Assembly (NCBI RefSeq): GCF_024158025.1
Contig: NZ_JAMZEL010000009.1
Coordinates: 124,001 to 188,000, forward strand
Length of the DNA stretch: 64,000 nucleotides
Direction of reading: 5' to 3'
From: Runella salmonicolor
GTDB taxonomy: Bacteria > Bacteroidota > Bacteroidia > Cytophagales > Spirosomataceae
The notes below the pieces were generated by a model. That model was not told the DNA's origin and ran no database searches. It worked only from the letters and a program-made list of their open reading frames with translations. Made by a program: the position numbers and the translations under genes. Positions 1-8,295 of this stretch are shown here, in pieces (positions within the stretch are counted from its first letter, which is position 1; each line of letters begins with the position of its first letter).

Positions 1-266
1 CGATGAAGGTGACTTTCAGCGCGATGCGGCCAGTAGATACGCCCGGCAAACGAAAATTGCCGTCGGTATCGGTGGTTGTGCCGTTGAGGGGAGTGCTTCC
101 CACTACCACCACCGTAGCGCCCACTACGGGCGCTTTTGAGGCAGCATCGGTAATCTTGCCGCGTACGGTTTGCGTAGCTGATGACTGTGCAAGCGAAGTG
201 TAAGGGAGAAAAAGGGCTGTTAATAGGCTGAGGGCCATCAAAAGAGAATGAATAGTTGTTTTCATG
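1..266 (-). CDS. TonB-dependent receptor (SusC/RagA-like), N-terminal fragment
   Basis: Partial gene running off the left edge; only about 88 residues are visible. The ATG at 266 opens a classic signal peptide (MKTTIHSLLMALSLLTALFL, ending near SLAQ), followed by a carboxypeptidase-regulatory-like beta-sandwich (VRGKITDAASKAPVVGATV, then GTTTDTDGNFRLPG). This N-terminal extension is typical of Bacteroidota SusC-type outer-membrane receptors but also occurs in other outer-membrane proteins, so the receptor call is family-level inference; the plug and barrel lie outside the window. The signal peptide and domain are seen directly. It is transcribed leftward and diverges from nothing nearby; the next gene upstream is fdhD on the same strand. 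Confidence 0.7.
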
Positions 267-326
267 ACTTGTTTGTGGTTGTTTTCATTTCAAAATTCAC
301 ACAAACAAGTCGGTTGAAAAACCCAA

Positions 327-383
327 ACGGGGGCGAAACGTAGGGAAACGGGGTTGAAGCAGAAATCAGACGGGGGTGAAACG
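327..383. repeat. Pair of 14-bp direct repeats upstream of the receptor gene
   Basis: ACGGGGGYGAAACG occurs at 327-340 and 370-383, 43 bp apart, in the short intergenic stretch between fdhD and the receptor. The spacing is about four helical turns, so paired binding sites are possible, but no function is known. Confidence 0.35.
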
Positions 384-401
384 GGAGCGTTTTATCAGGA
401 A

Positions 402-1238
402 TTACTTCTTGGGAAGCACCAAAGCTTCTACCCGATGAATGCCCGAATACACATTAAAACGCCCATCTCGCGCAAAACCGATGAGGGTTTGACCGAAACG
501 CTCGGCGGTTTCGATAGCCAAACTAGAAGGGGCACCTACTGCCACCACTACAGGGATATTTAGCGCCAATGCCTTGTGTAACAACTCAAAACAAGCGCGA
601 CCGCTCAGTACTAAAATGTGCTGATTGAAAGGGAGTGATTGATTCATCAAGGCTTTGCCTGCTATTTTGTCCACGGCATTGTGCCGCCCAACGTCTTCGG
701 CCGAAAGCACAAGATTGCCTTCCCAATCAAATAGCCCAGCGGCATGAATGCCGCCCGTTTCGTCAAAAAGTGATTGATATTCAGTGAGTTTTTGGGGCAA
801 CGACGCAATCAATTCGGGCGACAAGGGCGGAAGATTCTCCGCAAAGTGCAGATTTTCGTAGGTGTAGCCCAAGGAATCCAGCGAGGATTTTCCGCAAACC
901 CCGCAGCTGGAAGTAGCGTAAAAATTGCGTTGGAGTTTTTCCAACTCAGGCCGCACGTCGGGTTTAAAGTGAACGGTGACGGTATTTTCGAGTCCAATCG
1001 TTACTTTGTCTAACTGATTTTCCAGCAACATTCCTTCTGTAAACATAAAACCCACCGCCAACGCTTGGTCATCGCCCGGGGTGCGCATGGTAATCGAAAG
1101 CGGGCGTTCGCCCCATTTATCATTGGAATCCCGAAATCGGATGCGAATTTCCACAGGCTCTTCCATCACAACGGTGTCGGCCACATAATGGGTGCCTGCG
1201 CGATTTGACCGCCATATCATTACATCTTTGGTGCTCAT
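402..1238 (-). CDS. fdhD: Formate dehydrogenase accessory sulfurtransferase FdhD
   Basis: FdhD moves sulfur from the cysteine desulfurase IscS to the bis-MGD molybdenum cofactor, which activates formate dehydrogenases; it is cytoplasmic. The 278-aa protein has the family's diagnostic parts: the conserved C-x-x-C at residues 112-115 (SSCGVCGKSS), the EDVGRHNAVDKI stretch and the downstream LSGR segment. The length is normal. It lies 134 bp downstream of moaE on the same strand, so two molybdenum-cofactor genes sit together, consistent with a shared job although no formate dehydrogenase is in the window. The start at 1238 is the first ATG and gives a full-length protein. Confidence 0.93.
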   Translation of the reverse strand: MSTKDVMIWRSNRAGTHYVADTVVMEEPVEIRIRFRDSNDKWGERPLSITMRTPGDDQALAVGFMFTEGMLLENQLDKVTIGLENTVTVHFKPDVRPELEKLQRNFYATSSCGVCGKSSLDSLGYTYENLHFAENLPPLSPELIASLPQKLTEYQSLFDETGGIHAAGLFDWEGNLVLSAEDVGRHNAVDKIAGKALMNQSLPFNQHILVLSGRACFELLHKALALNIPVVVAVGAPSSLAIETAERFGQTLIGFARDGRFNVYSGIHRVEALVLPKK

Positions 1239-1317
1239 AGGTGTGGGATTACATTTAAAGTTTTGCGGTTTATCACTTTGCAGTTTTGCAGTTTTTTATC
1301 ACTCTGTCATTTTGTAA

Positions 1318-1357
1318 TTTTTCATTTTTCTGTTTTACGGTTTTTCATTTTTCTGTT
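1318..1357. repeat. 17-bp direct repeat in AT-rich fdhD-moaE spacer
   Basis: TTTTTCATTTTTCTGTT occurs at 1318-1334 and 1341-1357, within a low-complexity T-rich spacer that also has shorter GCAGTTTT echoes. It is probably slippage-derived filler; no function is inferred. Confidence 0.5.
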
Positions 1358-1372
1358 CTAACCGTTTCAATT

Positions 1373-1789
1373 TCAAGGATGAGCCGCAACCCATACTTCT
1401 CCATCCTCAAAAAACTCTTTTTTCCAAATGGGAACGGTTTCCTTGAGGGTATCTATTGCAAACTGACAGGCTTCAAAAGCGGCGTTTCGGTGGGCACAGG
1501 CAACGGCAATAACAACGGGGATTTCGCCGATGTCTAATACACCCACGCGGTGGTGAATGGAAATCTTTAACACTGGCCAACGACGAACGGCCTCTTCCGC
1601 AATTTTTTTCATTTCTTTGACCGCCATCGGGGCGTAAGCTTCAAATTCTAAACGTAATACGCGCTTGCCTTTGGTGTGATTGCGTACCGTACCCACAAAC
1701 GTTACAATTCCGCCTGCTTCGTCGGACAAAACATAGTCAAAACAAGTTTGGGTGGATAACGTTGTATCTAACAATTGAATATCAATCAT
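1373..1789 (-). CDS. moaE: Molybdopterin synthase catalytic subunit MoaE
   Basis: MoaE is the large subunit of molybdopterin synthase and, with MoaD thiocarboxylate, converts precursor Z (cPMP) to molybdopterin. The 138-aa protein matches the family length and shows the characteristic FVGTVRNHTKGK loop, HHRVGVLDIGE, the AVACAHRNAAFEAC segment, and KETVPIWKKEFF, which carries conserved lysines of the active site. It sits upstream of fdhD on the same strand; no moaD is seen nearby, so the small subunit must be encoded elsewhere. The ATG at 1789 gives the usual N-terminus. Confidence 0.93.
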   Translation of the reverse strand: MIDIQLLDTTLSTQTCFDYVLSDEAGGIVTFVGTVRNHTKGKRVLRLEFEAYAPMAVKEMKKIAEEAVRRWPVLKISIHHRVGVLDIGEIPVVIAVACAHRNAAFEACQFAIDTLKETVPIWKKEFFEDGEVWVAAHP

Positions 1790-1925
1790 AAGGAGGTAAA
1801 AAATAGATGATGGTCAAAAATAGTTACTTCATCCTAAAAAATGGCCGTTTCCCACAAATCTACTTCCATTATACACTTTTTAGGTCGGTATTTTGTTACA
1901 AACTGAAACCCATTCTCACAGATAT

Positions 1926-3194
1926 ATGAATCGACTCCCAGCCATCCTTATCACCATTGGCATTTTCTTTTTGTTGGATTATTACGTTTTCCAAGCCGTC
2001 CGCACCCTCACCCGCGACAGTTCTGCCGACACGCGCCGCCTCATTCACGGCATTTATTGGGCCATTCCTGCCGTCAGTTTAGTCGTTTGGATTGTGACCC
2101 AATTTCTGGTTCCGCCCGATTCCCTCAGTCGCATGACGCGTCAATTCATCTGGACTGCTTTATTGATTCCCTATTTCGCCAAATTCTTTGCCCTGTTTAT
2201 TCTTTTGATTGACGATGTCATTCGGTTTGGCAAATGGGTGACGGGCTTCTTTACCAACGGTTCGTCCAGCGACCAATCGCCCACGTCGGCTCCCCAAGCC
2301 GACGCGATTCCCCGTTCGGAATTTTTGATGAAAACGGCCTTGGCCGTGGCGGGCACAACAATGGCAGGGTTTACCTACGGCATTATTTCGGGGGCGCATG
2401 ATTACCGCATTCGTCGGGTACGCATCCCCGTCAAAAATCTTCCCAAGGCGTTTGAAGGTATCAAAATTGGTCAGCTTTCGGATATTCATTCGGGCAGTTT
2501 TTTCAATAAAACAGCCGTAAAAGGAGGTGTTGAAATGCTCATGGCTGAGAAACCCGATTTGTTTTTCTTTACCGGCGATTTGGTCAACAATACCGCCGAT
2601 GAAGTGAAGGATTACATTGATATTTTCAAAAAAATCAAAGCCCCCTTGGGGACATTCTCGGTCTTGGGAAACCACGATTACGGTGATTATTACCAATGGA
2701 CAAGCGCTGAAGCCAAGCACCGAAACCTTCAGGACTTGAAGGAAGCCCACCGCCTGATGGGCTGGGATTTGCTTTTGGACGAGCACCGCGCCATCAAAGT
2801 TGGCAATGAGCAAATCGGCCTTTTGGGGATTCAAAACTGGGGCATGGGCGGTTTTGCCAAATATGGTAACCTTAAAAATGCCTACGCAAATACCGAAGAT
2901 TTTCCCGTAAAATTATTACTTTCACATGACCCAAGCCATTGGAACGGACAGGTGACGCCGACTTATAAAGACATTGACGTGGCCTTTGCTGGGCACACCC
3001 ACGGAATGCAGTTTGGCGTCGAAATCGGTGGTTTTCAGTGGAGCCCAGTGCAATATCGTTATAAGCAATGGGGCGGTTTGTATACCGAAGGCGACCAACA
3101 TTTGTACGTAAATCGCGGGTTTGGTTATATTGGTTATCCTGGGCGGGTGGGGATTCTGCCCGAAATTACGGTCGTAGAATTAGTGAAAGCCTAA
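1926..3194 (+). CDS. Membrane-anchored metallophosphoesterase (YkuE-like)
   Basis: A calcineurin-type phosphoesterase with an integral membrane N-terminus. About 140 residues contain several hydrophobic segments (LPAILITIGIFFLLDYYVF, and two more), then a linker, then the catalytic domain with the full motif series: GQLSDIHSG (first D-x-H), FFTGDLVN (GD), VLGNHDYGDY (GNH-D), LLSHDPSHW and AGHTHGMQFG (GH-x-H). These residues bind two metal ions. The substrate is not predictable; related YkuE proteins are secreted or membrane-bound. The open frame extends to a TTG at 1893, but the ATG at 1926 directly before the first membrane segment is preferred. It is followed at 10 bp by a small acetyltransferase gene, so they may share a transcript. 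Confidence 0.85.
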   Translation: MNRLPAILITIGIFFLLDYYVFQAVRTLTRDSSADTRRLIHGIYWAIPAVSLVVWIVTQFLVPPDSLSRMTRQFIWTALLIPYFAKFFALFILLIDDVIRFGKWVTGFFTNGSSSDQSPTSAPQADAIPRSEFLMKTALAVAGTTMAGFTYGIISGAHDYRIRRVRIPVKNLPKAFEGIKIGQLSDIHSGSFFNKTAVKGGVEMLMAEKPDLFFFTGDLVNNTADEVKDYIDIFKKIKAPLGTFSVLGNHDYGDYYQWTSAEAKHRNLQDLKEAHRLMGWDLLLDEHRAIKVGNEQIGLLGIQNWGMGGFAKYGNLKNAYANTEDFPVKLLLSHDPSHWNGQVTPTYKDIDVAFAGHTHGMQFGVEIGGFQWSPVQYRYKQWGGLYTEGDQHLYVNRGFGYIGYPGRVGILPEITVVELVKA

Positions 3195-3204
3195 AAAGTA
3201 CCGC

Positions 3205-3477
3205 ATGAATATCATCAATAACGTTGAACGTCACCGTTTTGAAGCAGAAGTTGACGGAGAAATGGCCTTTGTAGAATATCAATGGAAACAAGGTACGATT
3301 TACATTCTTCATACTTTTGTTCCGCACGCATTGCGTGGTAGGGGATTAGCCGCTCAATTGGCCGTGTTTGTCCTTGATACCATCAGAAAAGAGCAATGGC
3401 CTGTAAAAATCTATTGTCCTTTTTTTAAAAAATACATTCAGGAACATCCTGAATACCAAGATTTAGCGCACCTTTAA
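3205..3477 (+). CDS. Small GNAT-like N-acetyltransferase (YidJ/CG type)
   Basis: At 90 aa this is a minimal GCN5-related fold of the Acetyltransf_CG type. Visible signatures are the beta strands FVEYQWKQGTIYILHTFV, the acetyl-CoA binding loop PHALRGRGLAAQLAVFVLD (R/Q-x-x-G-x-G/A pattern) and the C-terminal IYCPFFKKYIQEHPEYQDL segment that ends nearly all members. Such proteins are encoded by almost every Bacteroidota genome, and their substrates are unknown. It follows the metallophosphoesterase by 10 bp and precedes a small acidic protein by 11 bp, so 1926-3794 is a likely transcription unit. Confidence 0.85.
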   Translation: MNIINNVERHRFEAEVDGEMAFVEYQWKQGTIYILHTFVPHALRGRGLAAQLAVFVLDTIRKEQWPVKIYCPFFKKYIQEHPEYQDLAHL

Positions 3478-3488
3478 ACATACTCAAC

Positions 3489-3794
3489 ATGCAAGCCTAC
3501 GACACACTTTCTGAGACCATGGAGGCCCTTCGTCAAGAAGGCTATGTAGAAGATTTTAACCTGAGAGAAGATTGTCTGGAATGTCGTGAAGGACAATTCA
3601 AAGTGTTTGCCGATGAGTTTAAAATTGATGAGTTTTTTCGATTTGAAGGCCCAACCGACCCCGCCGATGAGGCGGTTTTGTACGCCATCTCGTCCGAAAA
3701 TCACCAAATAAAAGGACTTTTGGTGAGTGGTTATGGTATGTACACTGAGGGCGTTACCAACGATTTATTGGCAAAGCTTCAGTTTGATAAATAA
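3489..3794 (+). CDS. Conserved small acidic Bacteroidota protein, function unknown
   Basis: A 101-aa soluble acidic protein starting MQAYDTLSETMEALRQEGY. It resembles a conserved Bacteroidota family that is sometimes labelled phosphoribosylpyrophosphate synthetase in databases; nothing in the sequence supports that enzyme, since there is no PRPP-binding loop and the length is one third of the enzyme. A predicted alpha/beta fold with a conserved C-terminal GLLVSGYGMYTE segment is all that can be said. It lies in a tight same-strand series with its upstream acetyltransferase. Confidence 0.75.
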   Translation: MQAYDTLSETMEALRQEGYVEDFNLREDCLECREGQFKVFADEFKIDEFFRFEGPTDPADEAVLYAISSENHQIKGLLVSGYGMYTEGVTNDLLAKLQFDK

Positions 3795-3813
3795 TTCATT
3801 TCAAGTTTTTTAC

Positions 3814-5187
3814 GTGAATAACCCTCCTTTTTTGCAAGAACTCACCGCGCTTCTGGGCGTGCGACTCAGCGTCAATGCCGACGTTCGTGAAGCGCACGGC
3901 GCAGGATACAGCTACCATGAATGTATGCCGCCAGATGTCGTGGTATTTCCAAACACTACCGAAGAAGTCTCAGGTATTGTGTCTATCTGTGCTAAGTATG
4001 GCATTCCGATTGTTCCGTTTGGGGCAGGAACTTCCATTGAGGGCCACGTTTTGGCGTTGAGAGGCGGTATTTGTATCGACCTGCGGGAAATGAACCAAGT
4101 ACTGGAAGTCAATAAAGATGATATGTACGTACTCGTGCAGGCGGGCGTAACGCGCAATCAACTGGACGAGTTGCTCGAAGGCACGGGCTTCTTTTTTCCC
4201 ATTGGGCCGGGGGTAAACGCGACCTTGGGCGGAATGGCAAGCACGCGGGCGTCGGGCACCAATGCCGTTCGCTACGGAACCATGAAAGATAACGTATTGT
4301 CGCTAACGGCCGTGCTTCCCGATGGCAAAATCATCAAAACAGGTAGTAAAGCAAAAAAATCGTCGGCTGGGTATGATTTGACGCGTCTTTTGGTCGGAGC
4401 TGAGGGCACGTTGGGCGTCATTACGGAGCTTACATTAAAACTGCACAGTGAGCCTGAAACCATCTACGCGGCGGTTTGTGCATTCCCGACGGTCGAAGCG
4501 GCAGTAGCCACTGCTATCAAAACGATCCAGAAAGGTGTGCCCATTGCCAAAATTGAACTTCTGGATGCTGCTATGATGGGGGCCATTAATCGGTATTCAT
4601 CGCTTGATTATGAGGAAGTTCCGACGCTGTTTCTGGAGTTTCATGGCGCGGTGGCGGAAGTAGAAGGTCAAATCCTTAAAGTGGAAGAATACGCCCATTC
4701 TTTTGGGGCGGCGGACTTTGTTTGGGAAAAAGACGAAGCCCGACGCAAGCGATTGTGGCGCGCCCGAACCGACGCGGCACCCTCCGCGATGGCGTTGCGG
4801 CCCGGCGCAAAACTAATGTCGACAGACGTTTGTGTGCCCATTTCTCAACTCGCAAAGTGCATCGTAGATACGCAGCAGGATATTGAAAAAACAGGCATCA
4901 TGGCCCCCATTCTTGGGCACGTGGGCGATGGTAATTTTCACCTTACGATACTTATAAATCCCGAAGATAATGAGGAGTTTGAGCGGGCCAAAGCCCTGAA
5001 TGAACGCTTGGTACGCCGGGCGTTGGCGATGGGCGGTACCTGCACAGGAGAGCATGGAATCGGCGTGGGGAAATTACAATACATGGCCCTTGAACACGGC
5101 GACTCACTGGATATGATGCGGGCCATCAAGCACGCCATCGACCCCCAAAATCTGATGAATCCAGGGAAACTGTTGCCTGAGCAATAA
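3814..5187 (+). CDS. FAD-linked oxidase, glycolate oxidase GlcD / D-lactate dehydrogenase type
   Basis: A PCMH-type flavoprotein that oxidises a D-2-hydroxy acid (D-lactate or glycolate class). The N-terminal FAD-binding domain shows VVFPNTTEEVSGIVSIC, the diphosphate loop PFGAGTSIEGH and GGMASTRASGTNAVRYG; the C-terminal oxidase domain has GHVGDGNFH and the conserved GTCTGEHGIGVGK histidine motif before DPQNLMNPGK. The 457-aa length matches single-subunit GlcD/Dld proteins. I start it at GTG 3814, 20 bp after the previous stop, because translation from the upstream in-frame ATG 3727 would overlap the preceding gene and add an unconserved leader. No glcE or glcF partner follows, which favours the single-subunit D-lactate dehydrogenase group. 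Confidence 0.85.
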   Translation: MNNPPFLQELTALLGVRLSVNADVREAHGAGYSYHECMPPDVVVFPNTTEEVSGIVSICAKYGIPIVPFGAGTSIEGHVLALRGGICIDLREMNQVLEVNKDDMYVLVQAGVTRNQLDELLEGTGFFFPIGPGVNATLGGMASTRASGTNAVRYGTMKDNVLSLTAVLPDGKIIKTGSKAKKSSAGYDLTRLLVGAEGTLGVITELTLKLHSEPETIYAAVCAFPTVEAAVATAIKTIQKGVPIAKIELLDAAMMGAINRYSSLDYEEVPTLFLEFHGAVAEVEGQILKVEEYAHSFGAADFVWEKDEARRKRLWRARTDAAPSAMALRPGAKLMSTDVCVPISQLAKCIVDTQQDIEKTGIMAPILGHVGDGNFHLTILINPEDNEEFERAKALNERLVRRALAMGGTCTGEHGIGVGKLQYMALEHGDSLDMMRAIKHAIDPQNLMNPGKLLPEQ

Positions 5188-5211
5188 CGTTGGTTTTAGT
5201 AGGCACCCGTG

Positions 5212-5254
5212 AAGCAGGTTTCTTAAAACCTGCTTAGAGGTTGCTCACAACCTC
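5212..5254. repeat. Two adjacent perfect hairpins (REP-like)
   Basis: AAGCAGGTTT/AAACCTGCTT (5212-5221 and 5226-5235, 4-nt loop CTTA) is followed one base later by GAGGTTG/CAACCTC (5237-5243 and 5248-5254, loop CTCA). Neither has a T-tract, so they are not an obvious terminator; the double-hairpin form is like a bacterial interspersed palindrome. Confidence 0.6.
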
Positions 5255-5308
5255 GTCTTCTAAAATGCCAAAAAAATTAAAAAACGCTTGAAATCCCTTC
5301 ATTTTGAT

Positions 5309-5346
5309 AAAAAAGGGTGGCCTCAAAATTCTGAGACCACCCTTTT
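5309..5346. terminator. Bidirectional rho-independent terminator
   Basis: An AAAAAAGGGTGG-CCTC stem pairs with GAG-ACCACCCTTTTT around an AAAATTCT loop. A-runs and T-runs on either side give a usable T-tract on both strands. It separates the convergent oxidase gene (ends 5187) and osmC-like gene (ends 5368). Confidence 0.85.
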
Positions 5347-5367
5347 TGTGGATTCAATACTTTGCAA

Positions 5368-5811
5368 TTACACCAACTTAGCGTCTAAGCTGATGGGCAC
5401 CGCCGCTAACGCCTGTGAAATAGGACAATTGGCCTTGGCAACGCCCGCCAATTCAAGGAATTTTTCTTCTGATATGCCCGGAACGGTTCCTTCTACGGCA
5501 AGTTTGATGGCCGATACCCGAAAACCAGCATCGCCTTTTTCCATTTCAACGGTGGCTTTGGTGGCCAATTGAGTAGGAGGGAAGCCCGCACCCGTCAATT
5601 GAAAGCTGAGGGCCATTGAAAAGCAACCCGCGTGGGCAGCACCGATGAGTTCTTCGGGGTTGGTGCCTGCTTTGCCGTCTTCGCTTACAAAGCGGGCCGC
5701 AAATGAATAAGGAGTTTCGTTCAGAACGCCACTTGTTGAGCTAAGGGTTCCGCTGCCTTCCAGTCCAGTACCTTTCCAAACGGCATTAGAAATTCTTTTG
5801 ATTGCTGCCAT
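5368..5811 (-). CDS. OsmC-family thiol peroxidase
   Basis: OsmC/Ohr-type peroxidases reduce organic or lipid hydroperoxides with two cysteines. The 147-aa protein carries both: Cys63 in GAAHAGCFSMALS and Cys129 in GVAKANCPISQAL, with the usual NPEELIGAAH lead-in. The SFAARFVSEDGKAGTNPEEL pattern fits the OsmC rather than the Ohr branch. It is a single-gene unit ending in the shared terminator at 5309-5346. Confidence 0.92.
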   Translation of the reverse strand: MAAIKRISNAVWKGTGLEGSGTLSSTSGVLNETPYSFAARFVSEDGKAGTNPEELIGAAHAGCFSMALSFQLTGAGFPPTQLATKATVEMEKGDAGFRVSAIKLAVEGTVPGISEEKFLELAGVAKANCPISQALAAVPISLDAKLV

Positions 5812-5963
5812 GGTTTTGATGAGAATAGTGATTATTGGGTTGTTTAAAAAATGTTGACCAAATTGGTAACCGCAATTCTACAAAATTATTTCCCTTTTGT
5901 CATTAAAAATCGAACCTTCGACGTAAAAAATGTAATAGTGCATTGTTTGACTTGAAAATCGCC

Positions 5964-7217
5964 TTAGACGGGTTGCTCTTTGAGGGTTGAGGCCGCGTTC
6001 TTCTTGGCCAATTTGTTTACCCGATAAACCATATAAATGCAAGAAAGAGAAACAACTGATACTACAACTCCTAACACATCGTAGTTTTGTAGTGGACTGA
6101 AATTGTCTTTTTGGACCACAATCAGACCCGCCACAAACGAGGCGATTCCGCCCGCAATTTGTTGCAGCGAGGAGTTGATGCTCATAAACGCACCACGGTC
6201 TTGCATCTTCGGTATGGCACTGGTGAGCGTAGTGGCGGGTACCATCCGGCTCATGATTCCCATCATCATCAATACGTTGAAAATAATAATCACCCACAGC
6301 GGAACCACGGGTAGATTGGTGTAAATTAGCACCATCACGACCATCCAAACGGAGGCAAACGCAAAAAGGTTAAATTTTTCGATTTTATCGCTCAGCCGCC
6401 CAATCATGGGCATCACGATGAGCGAACTGATGCCCGATACCATAAATATAATCGGCAGTTGTTGTTGGCTGACTTCTAAGTTGTTGACGGCATATGCGCT
6501 TCCGAAGGGCATCATCATAAAGCCGCCGATGGAAAGTAGCGCCGTAGCCAAAAATGCCGTTTGATAATGCTTTTGGGTAATGGTGTGAACTAAATGCGCA
6601 AGCGCCTTACGCTCGGTTTTGAGTTCGAGGTGCTGGGTAATGGGCTTCAACACCTGCATGATAATGAGGGCCAAAACGGTGCTGAACCCGACAATCAACA
6701 AAAATGGTGATTGCCAGCCCCAAAGCGTGGCTAAATAGAGGCTGATGGGAATGCCCAATACTTGACTAGCCCCAAAACCCATCTGGACGAATCCCATCAC
6801 CCGGCCGCGCTGTTCGAGCGAAAATATATCGGTAATGATGGCCATGCTGATGGAGCCGATGACCCCACCAAAAATACCCGTGAAAATGCGCGCCGCTACG
6901 AGAGCTTCGTAGGTAGGTGCCAAACCGCAAAAAAGTGTACCGATGATAAAGCCGATGTAAAAAAATAACAGCAGTCGTTTGCGGTCAAATTTATCGGCAA
7001 AGCCTGCCGTCAGCAGTCCCGAAATACCAGCACTGAAGGCATAACTGGAGACGACCAAGCCAAATTGAGAAGGGGTAATAACCAATGATTTCATGAGCAA
7101 ATCGCCCAAGGGCGACATGACCATAAAATCAAGAACAATCGTAAATTGGGTAATGGCCAACAAGGCAATGACCGATTTTTGATAGGAAGAGAATGGGATA
7201 ATGTTTGCTTGCTTCAT
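5964..7217 (-). CDS. MFS transporter, DHA1-like
   Basis: A 417-aa major facilitator with about 12 hydrophobic segments. The motif-A loop between TM2 and TM3 is visible as AGFADKFDRKRLLL, and a second copy at the half-repeat (IGRLSDKIEKFNLF). The N-terminus (SVIALLAITQFTIVLDFMVMSPLGD) is typical of proton-driven drug/sugar efflux DHA1 members. The substrate cannot be read from sequence. It lies downstream of a 75-aa HMA-like gene and a TetR regulator on the same strand, an arrangement typical of regulated efflux systems, so control by that TetR protein is likely. Confidence 0.88.
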   Translation of the reverse strand: MKQANIIPFSSYQKSVIALLAITQFTIVLDFMVMSPLGDLLMKSLVITPSQFGLVVSSYAFSAGISGLLTAGFADKFDRKRLLLFFYIGFIIGTLFCGLAPTYEALVAARIFTGIFGGVIGSISMAIITDIFSLEQRGRVMGFVQMGFGASQVLGIPISLYLATLWGWQSPFLLIVGFSTVLALIIMQVLKPITQHLELKTERKALAHLVHTITQKHYQTAFLATALLSIGGFMMMPFGSAYAVNNLEVSQQQLPIIFMVSGISSLIVMPMIGRLSDKIEKFNLFAFASVWMVVMVLIYTNLPVVPLWVIIIFNVLMMMGIMSRMVPATTLTSAIPKMQDRGAFMSINSSLQQIAGGIASFVAGLIVVQKDNFSPLQNYDVLGVVVSVVSLSCIYMVYRVNKLAKKNAASTLKEQPV

Positions 7218-7295
7218 GGGTGTTTTTATAAAAAGCGAGTAATTTTTTTAATGGCTGTTCTAAAGTAAATGATAAGGGTATAAATGGAAGGGAGA

Positions 7296-7523
7296 TTAAT
7301 CACCCAACTCAACACATTCAAATCCAGCTTGCTGCACCAACTCAATGATTTCGCGGGGAGAAACGCCGTCGGCTTCTATACGAAGCACACAATCACAATC
7401 TTCGCAATCGACCGTCCAACGGTTTATCTGCTCCAAGGTAGCCATAAAAGGTGCTAAAGCTGCCCGGTCGTGCGGGGTTTTGACGGTTGTTTTGAAGACT
7501 AGAATTTGAAGCAGTTGTTCCAT
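7296..7523 (-). CDS. Small HMA-like (ferredoxin-fold) protein, function unknown
   Basis: A 75-aa soluble protein with a beta-alpha-beta-beta-alpha-beta pattern (LLQILVFKTTV ... INRWTVDCEDCDCVLRIEAD ... REIIELVQQAGFECVEL) like heavy-metal-associated domains. The metal-binding C-x-x-C of CopZ at the first loop is absent; instead a CEDCDC cluster lies in the second strand. Many Bacteroidota encode such proteins near regulators; metal binding is possible but unproven. It sits between the TetR regulator and the MFS gene, all leftward. Confidence 0.7.
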   Translation of the reverse strand: MEQLLQILVFKTTVKTPHDRAALAPFMATLEQINRWTVDCEDCDCVLRIEADGVSPREIIELVQQAGFECVELGD

Positions 7524-7616
7524 GAATCAGCGTTTTTGTACATTCAAAAACTTTTTTGATAACACCAAAACGTTTCCGTTTTTTGGAGAAAAAGGCATTA
7601 ATTTTTGGTTAAATTT

Positions 7617-8207
7617 TTAGGGCTTCAACGCTTTAAGAACCAATTCAAAGGTCTGATTCATAGTTTCTTCAGAAAATTCAAAACGTTTACCCCCTAAACT
7701 GTGGCCTTCATTGTGAAATTGAATCAAATTATAGAGCGGCGCGTAAGCAACTGACCAAAACACTTCGATGGGCATGGGGCTAAGTTCGCCTCGTTGCACC
7801 GAATTATGGACAAACTGTCCCATCGCCGTTTTGAATTCGCCCATAAAACTTCCCATCACTTTATCCCTGAAAGAAGAACTTCGCATTTGTTGATAAAATT
7901 CCGTTTCCAGTCGATTTTCAATGGCGTACTTTGCGCGGTTGCGCCACTGAATACGAAGCCCCTCGGCAAAGGGCAGTGTGGGGTCAAAATTTTGCAGAAT
8001 GGTCGCGCTAAATTTTTTGCCTATTTCAATTCCTATTTGGGTAATCAGGTCTTCTTTGTCTTTGTAATAAATGTAAAGCGTAGCCGGTGAAACCGCCGCC
8101 GCTTTTGCCAGTTTTTGCATACTAAACCCTTCAAGGCCTTGATTTACAATTAATTCTAAGGCTTTTTGGCGAACAAGCTGCTCTTTATTTTCGTCCCGTG
8201 TTCTCAT
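7617..8207 (-). CDS. TetR/AcrR-family transcriptional regulator
   Basis: A 196-aa repressor with the standard N-terminal helix-turn-helix: ALELIVNQGLEGFSMQKLAKAAAVSPATLYIYYKDKEDLI (first ~60 residues, split here by position only). The C-terminal ligand domain is divergent, as usual. It heads a leftward group TetR - HMA-like - MFS. A near-perfect 10-bp inverted repeat overlaps its own promoter (8215-8243), strongly suggesting autorepression, with the inducer probably being a substrate of the MFS pump. Confidence 0.92.
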   Translation of the reverse strand: MRTRDENKEQLVRQKALELIVNQGLEGFSMQKLAKAAAVSPATLYIYYKDKEDLITQIGIEIGKKFSATILQNFDPTLPFAEGLRIQWRNRAKYAIENRLETEFYQQMRSSSFRDKVMGSFMGEFKTAMGQFVHNSVQRGELSPMPIEVFWSVAYAPLYNLIQFHNEGHSLGGKRFEFSEETMNQTFELVLKALKP

Positions 8208-8214
8208 TTAAATG

Positions 8215-8243
8215 CAAATATAAATGAACGTTTGTTTATTTAT
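8215..8243 (-). promoter_or_regulatory. TetR-gene promoter overlapped by a palindromic operator candidate
   Basis: On the minus strand TATATTTG (8222-8215) is an exact TAnnTTTG element. Overlapping it, ATAAATGAAC (8220-8229) and GTTTATTTAT (8234-8243) form an inverted repeat with one mismatch and a 4-bp spacer, the size of a TetR operator. Transcription would begin within a few bases of the ATG at 8207, implying a leaderless or nearly leaderless mRNA. Confidence 0.6.
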
Positions 8244-8295
8244 GCTTGCTATGAATGATTTTTTTGAATTTTTGCCAGTTCCCTAATTAAAAACG

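Noticed and set aside
1893..1925. TTG start for the metallophosphoesterase
   Set aside because: The ATG at 1926 lies right before the first membrane segment; the extra 11 residues are hydrophilic and have no support.
2160..2834. 224-codon minus-strand frame opposite the metallophosphoesterase
   Set aside because: Plus-strand gene carries all catalytic motifs; the antisense frame is a composition effect.
3489..3794. Phosphoribosylpyrophosphate synthetase
   Set aside because: Names of this kind are attached to similar small proteins, but no PRPP-loop or length match exists.
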